DNA of 27,652 nt from Prevotellaceae bacterium UBA1391. GTDB taxonomy: Bacteria; Bacteroidota; Bacteroidia; Bacteroidales; Bacteroidaceae. Below, one piece after another: positions 7,767-15,500 of the stretch. Both the position numbers and the translations under genes were made by a program. The notes below the pieces were generated by a model. It made no database searches and was not told the origin of the DNA. It saw nothing but the letters and a program-made list of their open reading frames with translations. Numbering within the stretch: the stretch's first letter is position 1; the number at the start of each line of letters is the position of its first letter. Where the stretch lies: NCBI GenBank assembly GCA_002305265.1, contig DBQP01000003.1, positions 1 to 27,652 on the forward strand, in the 5' to 3' direction.

Positions 7767-7853
7767 GCGATTGGCAAATTTCTGTTAGCTGTTTCGGTAG
7801 GTTTACTCTTTGTGGCCGGAATGCGGGGAACGGCAGCCAGGCGGCGGCAGTGA

Positions 7854-7909
7854 GCGGCTGCGGAATGACGCAGCCGCAGCCGACGGCACGACTGCCGGTT
7901 CCTCCGGCA
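7854..7909 (-). other. Two GC-rich inverted repeats between leuD and the next gene
   Basis: Perfect 9-bp arms (gcggctgcg at 7854-7862 with its complement at 7869-7877) and perfect 6-bp arms (tgccgg at 7893-7898 with its complement at 7904-7909) sit just after the leuD stop. Neither has a T-tract on the minus strand. They could pause transcription or protect the upstream message end; no function is shown. Confidence 0.55.
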
Positions 7910-7919
7910 CGGCCGGCTG

Positions 7920-8513
7920 CTATCGCCGGCTTTCGAATGCTTCGATTTTCGACTGGTTTTCCAGCAGGAAGTCGATGTCGTCGAGGGCATTCATCAGGCA
8001 ATACTTCTTGTAGCCGTTGATGTCGAAATGCTCCGAATGGCCCGTGGACAGGTTTGTGACGGTCTGGTTGGGCACGTCGACCTTGACCTCAGTCTTCGGG
8101 TTGGTCTGGATGCTGACGAAGAGTTCAGACAGGAACTCCTCGCTCACGACGACGGGCAGGACGAAGTTGTTGAGTTCGTTGTTCTTGTGGATGTCGGCGA
8201 AGAACGAGCTGATGACCACGCGGAAGCCGTAGCCGGCGATAGCCCAGGCGGCGTGCTCGCGGCTGCTGCCCGAACCGAAGTTCTTACCTGCCACCAGAAT
8301 CTGACCGGAGTAGGTGGGGTTGTTGAGCACGAAGTCGGGGCGCGGATTGCCCTCGGCGTCGTAGCGCCAGTCGCGGAAGAGGTTCTCGCCAAAGAAGCGC
8401 TCGTCGCGCGTAGTGGCCTTGAGGAAGCGTGCGGGAATGATTTGGTCGGTGTCCACATTCTCCAGCGGGAGCGGCACGCAGGTGGACTGTATGATGTCGA
8501 ATTTCTGTTTCAC
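7920..8513 (-). CDS. leuD: 3-isopropylmalate dehydratase small subunit
   Basis: A 197-residue swivel-domain subunit of isopropylmalate isomerase, which with LeuC converts 2-isopropylmalate to 3-isopropylmalate in leucine synthesis. The protein opens KQKFDIIQSTCVPLPLENV after the start and carries DTDQIIPARFL and the substrate-binding GSGSSREHAAWAI. Length is normal for the family. The open frame runs far upstream across the end of leuC in another phase, but the only start giving the standard N-terminus is GTG at 8511-8513; no ATG lies nearby. It is 74 bases downstream of leuC. No Shine-Dalgarno sequence is visible. Confidence 0.95.
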   Translation of the reverse strand: MKQKFDIIQSTCVPLPLENVDTDQIIPARFLKATTRDERFFGENLFRDWRYDAEGNPRPDFVLNNPTYSGQILVAGKNFGSGSSREHAAWAIAGYGFRVVISSFFADIHKNNELNNFVLPVVVSEEFLSELFVSIQTNPKTEVKVDVPNQTVTNLSTGHSEHFDINGYKKYCLMNALDDIDFLLENQSKIEAFESRR

Positions 8514-8587
8514 GGTGTGTTCGGATATGAGAAGATACTTTTGAGCGGAGCGGCAAAGGCTGCAAGCCCGAGGTTGTGCTGTAATGT

Positions 8588-9988
8588 TCAGCCGACCAAC
8601 AGCGTACGCGGATCGGTGATGACGCCTGTCACGGCTGCCGCAGCAGCCACCAGCGGCGATGCGAGCACGGTGCGAGCGCCGGGGCCTTGACGTCCTTCGA
8701 AGTTGCGGTTGGAAGTGCTGACGGAGAGTTTTCCCGCTGGAATCTTGTCGTCGTTCATGGCCAGACAGGCGGAGCAGCCGGGCTGACGCAGCTCGAAGCC
8801 CGATGCCTCGAGCACCTTGTCGAGCCCTTCCTCCTTGATCTGGCTGAGTACGAGCCAGGAGCCCGGCACGAGCCAGGCAGTCACGTGGTCGGCCTTGCGA
8901 CGTCCCTTCACCAGCTGGGCGAAGGCGCGGAAGTCCTCGATGCGTCCGTTGGTGCAGGCACCGAGGAATACATAGTCGACATGCGTGCCAAGCAGCTGCT
9001 GACCGGGCTTGAAACCCATATACTCGAGCGACTTGAGATAGGAAGTATGTCCGGCGATGTCTACCGTCTCCAGCGAGGGAATCTGCTGCGTGATGCCCAT
9101 GCCCATGCCGGGATTGGTGCCGTAAGTCACCATCGGTTCGACTTCTTCGGCACTGAAGGTCAGTTCCTTGTCGAAGACGGCATCTTCTCCGCTGAACAAC
9201 GTCCGCCAGTAGGCGACGGCCTTGTCCCATTCCTCGCCCTTCGGCGCGAACTCACGACCCTTGAGGTATTCGAACGTCACCTCGTCGGGCGCAATGAAGC
9301 CGCCGCGTGCGCCCATCTCGATGGACAGGTTGCAGAGCGTGAGACGGCCCTCCATGCTGAGCTGGCGGATGGCGCTTCCGGCATATTCGATGAAGTAGCC
9401 CGTGGCGCCGCTCGTGGTGATGCGCGACATCAGATAGAGCGCAAGGTCCTTGGCTGTGACGCCGACGCCGAGCGTGCCCTCCACGTTAATGCGCATGCTC
9501 TGGGGCTTCTGCTGCAGGATGCATTGCGAGGCCATCACCATCTCCACTTCGCTCGTGCCGATTCCAAACGCCACAGCGCCCATGGCACCGTGCGTCGACG
9601 TGTGGGAATCGCCGCAGACAATGGTCATGCCGGGGAGCGACAGACCGCGCTCGGGGCCCACGACGTGGATGATGCCGTTGCGCTGATTCATCATGCCGTA
9701 GTGCGTCAGACCGAACTCTGCGGCGTTCTGAGCCAGCGTCTCGACCTGATTGCGGCCGACGGCGTCCTCGATGGGCTTGTCCTGGTCGTGCGTAGGCGTG
9801 TTGTGGTCGGGCATGCAGACAATCCGCTCGGGGCGGAAGCACTGGATGCCACGCTGCCGAAGGCCCTCAAAGGCCTGCGGGCTCGTCACTTCATGCGCGT
9901 AGAGACGGTCGATGTAGAGCTGCGTAGGGCCGTCCTCCACGTTCTGAACGACGTGGGCGTCCCATATCTTGTCGAAGAGTGTGTTCAC
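8588..9988 (-). CDS. leuC: 3-isopropylmalate dehydratase large subunit
   Basis: A 466-residue aconitase-family catalytic subunit, the same length as E. coli LeuC. It should bind a 4Fe-4S cluster through the cysteine in LGACTNGR and the two in PGCSACLA. Other family blocks are MPDHNTPTHDQ, CGDSHTSTHGAMGA and YGTNPGMGMGI. The start is GTG at 9986-9988, giving the usual MNTLFDKIWDAHVV; an in-frame TAA lies a few codons upstream, so no longer form is possible. It lies 271 bases after leuA, with array D (10048-10103) in the spacer, and 74 bases before leuD. No Shine-Dalgarno sequence is visible, although leuA has one. The exposed cluster makes this step sensitive to iron supply and oxidants. Confidence 0.97.
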   Translation of the reverse strand: MNTLFDKIWDAHVVQNVEDGPTQLYIDRLYAHEVTSPQAFEGLRQRGIQCFRPERIVCMPDHNTPTHDQDKPIEDAVGRNQVETLAQNAAEFGLTHYGMMNQRNGIIHVVGPERGLSLPGMTIVCGDSHTSTHGAMGAVAFGIGTSEVEMVMASQCILQQKPQSMRINVEGTLGVGVTAKDLALYLMSRITTSGATGYFIEYAGSAIRQLSMEGRLTLCNLSIEMGARGGFIAPDEVTFEYLKGREFAPKGEEWDKAVAYWRTLFSGEDAVFDKELTFSAEEVEPMVTYGTNPGMGMGITQQIPSLETVDIAGHTSYLKSLEYMGFKPGQQLLGTHVDYVFLGACTNGRIEDFRAFAQLVKGRRKADHVTAWLVPGSWLVLSQIKEEGLDKVLEASGFELRQPGCSACLAMNDDKIPAGKLSVSTSNRNFEGRQGPGARTVLASPLVAAAAAVTGVITDPRTLLVG

Positions 9989-10047
9989 TGTCTTGAATGA
10001 TATTTAATGAATCTAATGAAAATTCTTGCTGAAGCAAAAGTTCAAAA

Positions 10048-10103
10048 CCGGAGTTCCGGCGTTTTAAGACCGGAGTTCCGATTTTTATTTATCGGAGTTC
10101 CGA
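10048..10103. repeat. Three CGGAGTTCCG dyads at 22-bp spacing
   Basis: CGGAGTTCCG occurs at 10049, 10071 and 10093, exactly 22 bp apart. Flanking bases extend the dyad to CCGGA/TCCGG in the first copy and TCGGA/TCCGA in the third, a compensatory pair change. The middle copy does not extend. The array lies in the leuA-leuC spacer of the operon, so it should be transcribed on the minus strand. The GC-rich remainder of the spacer (10104-10259) shows no gene. Confidence 0.88.
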
Positions 10104-10259
10104 AAAATCATGGTAGGTGCACCCGGCCGACGCCCAACGTGCGCCGAAAATCCAACGACGGCAAGCCCTGCGTTCAGCTGTGCTGCGGAGGCAAGACCAG
10201 CGCGAGGGCGCTTGAGAGCCTCGGTGGCGCCTGGCGGTTGCCTGAGAGGCGCTCCGGAG

Positions 10260-11753
10260 TTACTTGAATTTGTTGATGCAGTCGATGTAGGCCTCCACAC
10301 TGGCTGCGATGATGTCGGTGTTGGCACCGAATCCGTAGTAGTTGTGGTTGTCGTATTCCACCTGCATGTGCACTTTTCCGACGTCGTCCGAACCCTTGCT
10401 GATGGCCTGTATCGTGAATTCCTTGAGCGTCATCTGGCGGTTGATGATTTTCTTGAGCGCCTTGATGGCTGCATCGACAGGGCCGTTGCCAGACGCGCAG
10501 TCCTCAAATTTCTCTCCTGAGATGTTCAGGCCGATGCTGGCTACGGACTGCACACCCACGCCGCTCGTCACTTGCAGGTAGTCAAGTTTGATTCTGTGGT
10601 TGAGCGAGCGTTCTGCGCCCGCCAGCACGAGCACGTCGTCGTCGTTGATTTCTTTTTTCTTGTCGGCGAGCCGCAGGAACTCCTCGTACACCTGGTCCAG
10701 CTTTTCCTGCGACAGCGTCACGCCGAGCGAATCCAAGCGGTTGCGCAGGGCGGCGCGTCCGCTGCGCGCCGTGAGCACGATGGCGTTGTCGTCGATCCCC
10801 ACATCGCGCGGATTGATGATTTCGTAGGTCTGCACGTTCTTCAGCACGCCGTCCTGATGGATGCCGCTGGAGTGCGCAAAGGCGTTCTTGCCGACGATGG
10901 CCTTGTTGGGCTGCACGGGCATGTTCATCAGGCTGCTCACCATGCGGCTCGTGGGGTAGATTTTCGTCGTGTTGATGTTGGTCTCAATCGGGATGTTGTT
11001 GTGGCACTTGAGAATCATCGCCACCTCCTCGAGACTGGTGTTGCCGGCGCGCTCGCCAATGCCGTTGATCGTCACCTCCACCTGCCGTGCGCCGTTGAGC
11101 ACACCGCTGATGGTGTTGGCCGTAGCCATGCCCAGGTCGTTGTGGCAGTGGGTCGAGATGATGGCGCGGTCGATGTTGTCCACATGTTCCACGAGGTACT
11201 TGATTTTCTCACCGTACTCTGCCGGCAGGCAGTAGCCGGTGGTGTCGGGAATGTTGACCACGGTGGCGCCGGCCCGGATGACCGCCTCGACCACGCGGGC
11301 CAGGTACTCATTGTCCGTCCGGCCTGCGTCTTCCGCATAGAATTCCACGTCCTCCACGTAGCGGCGGGCGTACTTCACGGCCGCCACGGCGCGCTCGATG
11401 ATTTCCTCGCGGTTCGAGTTGAACTTATACTTGATGTGGCTGTCGCTCGTTCCGATGCCCGTGTGGATGCGCTTGCGCTTGGCATATTGCAGGGCTTCGG
11501 CGGCCACGTCGATATCGCGCTCCACCGCACGAGTGAGCGCACATATCGTCGGCCAGGTGACGGCCTTGGAGATTTCAATCACACTGTTGAAGTCGCCCGG
11601 ACTGCTGACCGGAAAGCCGGCCTCTATCACGTCGACGCCCAGCGCCTCAAGCTGGCGCGCCACCTGAATCTTCTCAATGGTGTTCAGCTGACATCCCGGC
11701 ACCTGTTCGCCGTCGCGCAGCGTCGTATCGAAAATGAATAATCTATCTGACAT
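10260..11753 (-). CDS. leuA: 2-isopropylmalate synthase
   Basis: A 497-residue cytosolic enzyme that condenses acetyl-CoA and 2-oxoisovalerate, the committed step to leucine. TLRDGEQ is at 11-17, the divalent-metal motif HCHNDLG at 202-208, and GIGERAGN at 231-238. HSSGIHQDGVLKN follows in the second catalytic part. The C-terminal region (about 370-495) is the allosteric domain, with SGNGPVDAAIKAL typical of leucine-feedback-inhibited forms. It is the first gene of the leu operon. Its ATG at 11751-11753 is preceded by AGGAGG at nine bases, uncommon in this phylum. A promoter at 12073-12103 and a leader with a small ORF and hairpin lie upstream, suggesting attenuation. Confidence 0.96.
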   Translation of the reverse strand: MSDRLFIFDTTLRDGEQVPGCQLNTIEKIQVARQLEALGVDVIEAGFPVSSPGDFNSVIEISKAVTWPTICALTRAVERDIDVAAEALQYAKRKRIHTGIGTSDSHIKYKFNSNREEIIERAVAAVKYARRYVEDVEFYAEDAGRTDNEYLARVVEAVIRAGATVVNIPDTTGYCLPAEYGEKIKYLVEHVDNIDRAIISTHCHNDLGMATANTISGVLNGARQVEVTINGIGERAGNTSLEEVAMILKCHNNIPIETNINTTKIYPTSRMVSSLMNMPVQPNKAIVGKNAFAHSSGIHQDGVLKNVQTYEIINPRDVGIDDNAIVLTARSGRAALRNRLDSLGVTLSQEKLDQVYEEFLRLADKKKEINDDDVLVLAGAERSLNHRIKLDYLQVTSGVGVQSVASIGLNISGEKFEDCASGNGPVDAAIKALKKIINRQMTLKEFTIQAISKGSDDVGKVHMQVEYDNHNYYGFGANTDIIAASVEAYIDCINKFK

Positions 11754-11762
11754 ATCTTTTGT

Positions 11763-11768
11763 CCTCCT
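11763..11768 (-). promoter_or_regulatory. Strong Shine-Dalgarno sequence of leuA
   Basis: The minus strand reads AGGAGG nine bases before the leuA ATG. None of the other starts I inspected in this window has so full a match. It fixes the leuA start. Confidence 0.8.
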
Positions 11769-11887
11769 GTTGTTTTGACTGGTACTTCACTGGATGGGGC
11801 AGGCGCTGGTGCGCGTCCCCATCTGTTTGCGTGCGCGGTCTCCGCTGCCGCCGGAAGGCAGCCGGCCCGTTGCGCGCACATTACAAT

Positions 11888-11926
11888 AAGGGCCTTTCGC
11901 AATAGCTCGGATTGAGAAAGGCTCTT
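11888..11926 (-). terminator. Terminator-like hairpin in the leuA leader (candidate attenuator)
   Basis: Fifteen-base arms at 11888-11902 and 11912-11926 pair at 13 positions on the minus-strand RNA (gcctttc with gaaaggc as the core) around a nine-base loop. The hairpin is followed by ccttattgtaat, U-rich but not a clean run. The loop bases tccgagct are perfectly complementary to agctcgga inside the leader ORF (plus 11987-11994). The message could therefore form a competing pairing. Confidence 0.55.
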
Positions 11927-11950
11927 ACATCACGCCACACGGCGAACGTC

Positions 11951-12049
11951 TCATGCTGTACGGCCCAACCCGCACACCTCTCTCCCTCCGAGCTTACTAA
12001 GTCGTAGGGTAATTCGAATCATCGTGGCAATGTTGAGTGCGTTCTGCAT
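11951..12049 (-). CDS. Candidate leader peptide of the leu operon
   Basis: A 32-codon frame starting ATG at 12047-12049, soon after the predicted transcription start. Its first twenty residues are rich in leucine and isoleucine: L5, I7, I11, I13, L15, L17 and L20. The stop (11951-11953) lies 24 bases before the hairpin at 11888-11926. This is the classical layout of a translation-coupled attenuator, in which ribosome stalling at scarce Leu/Ile codons changes leader folding. A second in-frame ATG (codon 10) could also be used. There is no homology support, and the small size makes chance composition possible. Confidence 0.5.
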   Translation of the reverse strand: MQNALNIATMIRITLRLSKLGGREVCGLGRTA

Positions 12050-12072
12050 CTGCGTATACTTTAAATCTGATG

Positions 12073-12103
12073 CAAAGTTACGTCTTTTGCTGACAATTTC
12101 AAA
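12073..12103 (-). promoter_or_regulatory. Promoter of the leu operon
   Basis: On the minus strand TAACTTTG (12073-12080) matches the -7 consensus TAnnTTTG, and TTTG at 12100-12103 lies 19 bases upstream, the usual -33 spacing. Transcription would begin near 12066, giving a leader of about 310 bases before leuA. Confidence 0.7.
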
Positions 12104-12159
12104 GGATTTCGCTTTTTTTCTTTCAAGTTCGCGTCAAAAAGCCCCTCATTCCGCCTGCG

Positions 12160-12335
12160 CCGCACGCCGCCAACGGGCCATCCGCACGCTCTTTCCATTT
12201 CGAACGCACCCGTTTTCAATTTCCAACGCAGTCGTTTTTCATTTCGAACGCAGTCGTTTTCCGTTCGCGCCACACGCTCTTTCCTCCTAAGCCGCACGCT
12301 CTTTCCTACTGATCCGCATGCCGCCCGACCTTCTC
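12160..12335. repeat. Array of eight 22-bp units between leuA and tamB
   Basis: Units start at 12160, 12182, 12204, 12226, 12248, 12270, 12292 and 12314 with no slippage. Two families are interleaved in one register: ccgcacgctcttt at 12182 and 12292 (cacacgctcttt at 12270), and acgcagtcgtttt at 12226 and 12248 (acgcacccgtttt at 12204). The central family is the GAACGCAGTC motif also found at 3480 and 17362-17415. The array lies upstream of both divergent promoters. Confidence 0.88.
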
Positions 12336-12418
12336 CGGCGCCTTCCGCCCACACTGTGGGCCACACCAGCGGCATGCCTGCAGCAGTCCAGGTCGGCCCG
12401 TGCGCAGCCTCATCGGCT

Positions 12419-12501
12419 GGCGGAAAGCAGGAAACTTCCGCCATTTCAGCATGTTTTCCTATTATATAAATAGGAGCAAAAAGAAAAAGTCGCTATATTT
12501 G
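12419..12501 (+). promoter_or_regulatory. Candidate promoter region of tamB with two inverted repeats
   Basis: TATATTTG (12494-12501) matches TAnnTTTG and would start transcription about 25 bases before the tamB ATG; no clear -33 TTTG is seen. Upstream lie ggcggaa with ttccgcc (12419-12442) and cctatt with aataggc-side arm aatagg (12458-12474, six-base perfect arms around atata). The second, close to the -33 zone, could be an operator. Confidence 0.55.
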
Positions 12502-12533
12502 CATCTGTTTATAAGCAATGTGCCCACCCGCTC

Positions 12534-15500
12534 ATGTCACAAGAACAACACACTGATACCGTCCCCGAGAACACTGAGCTGCAGCAGCCCGACCCCGACG
12601 CCGCTCCCGCGTCCACAGACACTGCGCCCGCACCCGACACGGCCCCCGCTGCGCCCGCTCCGAAGCGGCGCAAACTGAGCCGTGCGTGGAAGGCTGTCCT
12701 CTGGCTGGTCCTCACCCCCCTCCTCCTCTTTCTGCTGGCCGCAGCCGCCCTCTATCTGCCTCCCGTACAGCGGTGGGCAGTCGACAAAGCCTGCGCCACG
12801 CTGTCCGAAAGCACCGGGATGACCGTCACGGTGGAGCAGGTGCGCCTCACCTTCCCGCTCGACCTCTACATGGGCCACACCACCGCCGTCCAGCAAGCCG
12901 ACACGCTCGTCGATGCCGCCGCGCTCGACCTGAGCATCCGTCTCCTGCCGCTCTTCCGTGCCCAAGTCGATGTCGACCACATTACGCTCAGCAACGCGCA
13001 TCTCAATACCCGCGATCTCGTAGCCGCACTCCGCATGGAGGGCCACATCGGCCGGCTCAACGTCAACGCCCACGACATCCGGCTGCGCGACGGCGTCGCC
13101 AATGTCGACCACATCGCGCTCCGCAATGCCAACCTCTTCCTCGCCCTGGCCGACTCCGTGCCCGAAGACACGAGCGCCAGCGAACCGCTGCGCTGGGTCG
13201 TGCGCCTCCACGACGTTGCCGCCGACCAAGTCCGCCTGCGCCTGCTGATGGCCCCGCAGCGCGACAGCATGCGCGTCGACGCCCTGCTCGGACAAGGACG
13301 ACTGGCGGGCGAGCTCAACCTCGAGACAGGTGCATACGCCTTTTCCCGCATCCGCCTCCACCGCTCGCGCCTCGCGCTCGACCTCGCGCCAGGCCATGCC
13401 ACCAACGGATTCGACCCCACCCACGTCCGCCTCACCGACGTCGACGCCTTCATCCCGCACGTCCGCTACAACGGCGTCGACGGTTCCCTCTCCGCCCGCA
13501 TCGACAGCCTCTCCGCCCGGGAGCGCAGCGGCATCCGCATCCAGCAGCTCAGCACAGGCATCGAGATGGACACCACGCAGCTCACGCTCAACCGCCTCTT
13601 GCTCCGCACGCCCGAATCCCATCTTGGCGTCCAATTCCGGATGGACCTCAACGCCTTCGACACGCCCACGGCCACGCAGCCCGACCTCCAGCCCGGCACG
13701 TTCGAGGTGCGAGCCCGCGGCTCCGTCGGCAAAGACGACATCGTAGCCTTTGCCAGTCCCTACGTCGCCGACATACGCCACATCTGGCCAGCCGCGCCGC
13801 TCCACCTGCGCGTCCAGGCCGACGGCAACATGGAGGCACTGCGCGTCAGCCGCCTCACCGCCGCCATGCCCGGCCATTTCGAAGCCAGAGGCAAGGCCCA
13901 GCTCATGCACCTCACACGGCCCGACGCGCTGCCCGAACTCACCTCCACCCTGCAAGCCACGCTCCACCGCCCCGACCTGCTGATGGGCTTCGTGCCCGCC
14001 GAATCGCGCGCCGCGTTCACCCTTCCCCGCGAACTGAGCGTGGCGGGCCGCGCATCCCTGCTCTCCGACGTTGCTTCCTTTGTCGGCTCGATTGGCACCC
14101 CTGCCGGCTCCGCCCTGCTCGACGCCGCCATCGGCCTGCGCGACGAAAGCTATCGCGCCGTCGTCAGCACCCAGAATCTCTCGCTCAACCAGTTTCTCCC
14201 GCTCACCGACGCCATCGCCCTCACCGCGAAAATCGACGCCGACGGGCGCGGTTTCGACTTTTTCTCCACGGCCACATCGGCCCGTGCCGACGCCGCCATC
14301 ACGGCCGGCCACTTCGGCAGCTACAACCTGTCGAACCTCTCCGCCAATCTCCAGCTGCTCCGAGGCAGCCTCAGCGGCATCGTTGACGTCGACAATCCGC
14401 AGCTCACCACCTCCGCCCGCCTGAGCGGAAAAATGCTGCGCGACGCGCTCGACGCCAACCTCACGCTCCAGCTTCCCTTTGCCGACCTGCGCGCCATGGG
14501 ACTGGCCGACGACGTCTTCACCGTCAGCACGCAAGGCACCTTCAACCTCACCAGCGACCTCAAGCACCATTTCAACCTCACCGCCGGCGTCGACGGCCTC
14601 GACCTCCACATGGGCGCCGACCGCATCACGACCGACCGGTTCGACCTCACCGCCATCACCCAGCGCGACACCACCTATGCCCGCCTGCGCACCGGCGACC
14701 TCCGGTTCGACTTCTACGCGCCCGAGTCCGCCGAAGCCCTCATGGCCCGCGCAGGCCGCATCGAGCAAATGTTCAAAAGCCAGCTGAAGACGCGCGACAT
14801 CAACATCGCCCTCCTCAAGCAGCATTTTCCCACCGCCCACCTCGCCATCGAGGCCGGCACGCAGAATCCCGTGGCCGACATCCTGCGCATCCAGGGCATC
14901 CGCTTCGGCGGCATCCATGCCAACCTCACCTCCTCGCCCGCCGACGGACTGGGCGGATATGCCCGCGCCGCCCAAATCCGCACCGAAGGCTTCCTCGTCG
15001 ACAGCGTCTTCCTCACCCTCCGCCAGGACTCCACGCGCCTGACCCTCAACTCCGGCCTGCGCTGCAAGGACCAGGAGAGTTTCCCCGCTTTCCGCGCCAC
15101 CCTCGACGGCTACATCGCCCCGAGCAACGCCGACCTGCGCCTGCGCTACTATGACAAACGCGAGCGGCAGGGCATCGACCTCGGTCTCCACGCCCTCGCC
15201 ACCGACACGGCTCTCCACGCCAGCTTCTATCCCGAGCAACCCATCATCGGTTTCCGCCCCTACAAGCTCAACGACGACAACTACCTCACGCTCGACCAGC
15301 GCAACCGCCTGTCAGCCGACATCCGCCTCACCTCGACCAACGACGCGAGCGCCATCAGCATCCAGGCCGCACCCGCCGACACGCTCGAGCAGAACATCCG
15401 CGCCATCGTCCGCCAGCTCGACATCGCTTCGCTGCTGGAGGTCCTGCCCGGCATGCCCAAGATGAAAGGCAAGCTCAACCTCGACGCCAACTACGAGCAG

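Noticed and set aside
6217..8001. Upstream extension of the Fur-family frame to 737 codons
   Set aside because: It runs in another phase across the second LeuA-like gene. Only the last 142 codons are protein-like.
11754..12103. T-box riboswitch for the leu leader
   Set aside because: I see no T-box core sequence or specifier-loop layout. The leader ORF plus hairpin explains the region better.
12537..15239. 900-codon open frame on the minus strand opposite tamB
   Set aside because: It is valine/glycine/glutamate-rich low-complexity sequence produced by C-ending codons of tamB on the other strand. No domain is recognisable and tamB is clearly real.
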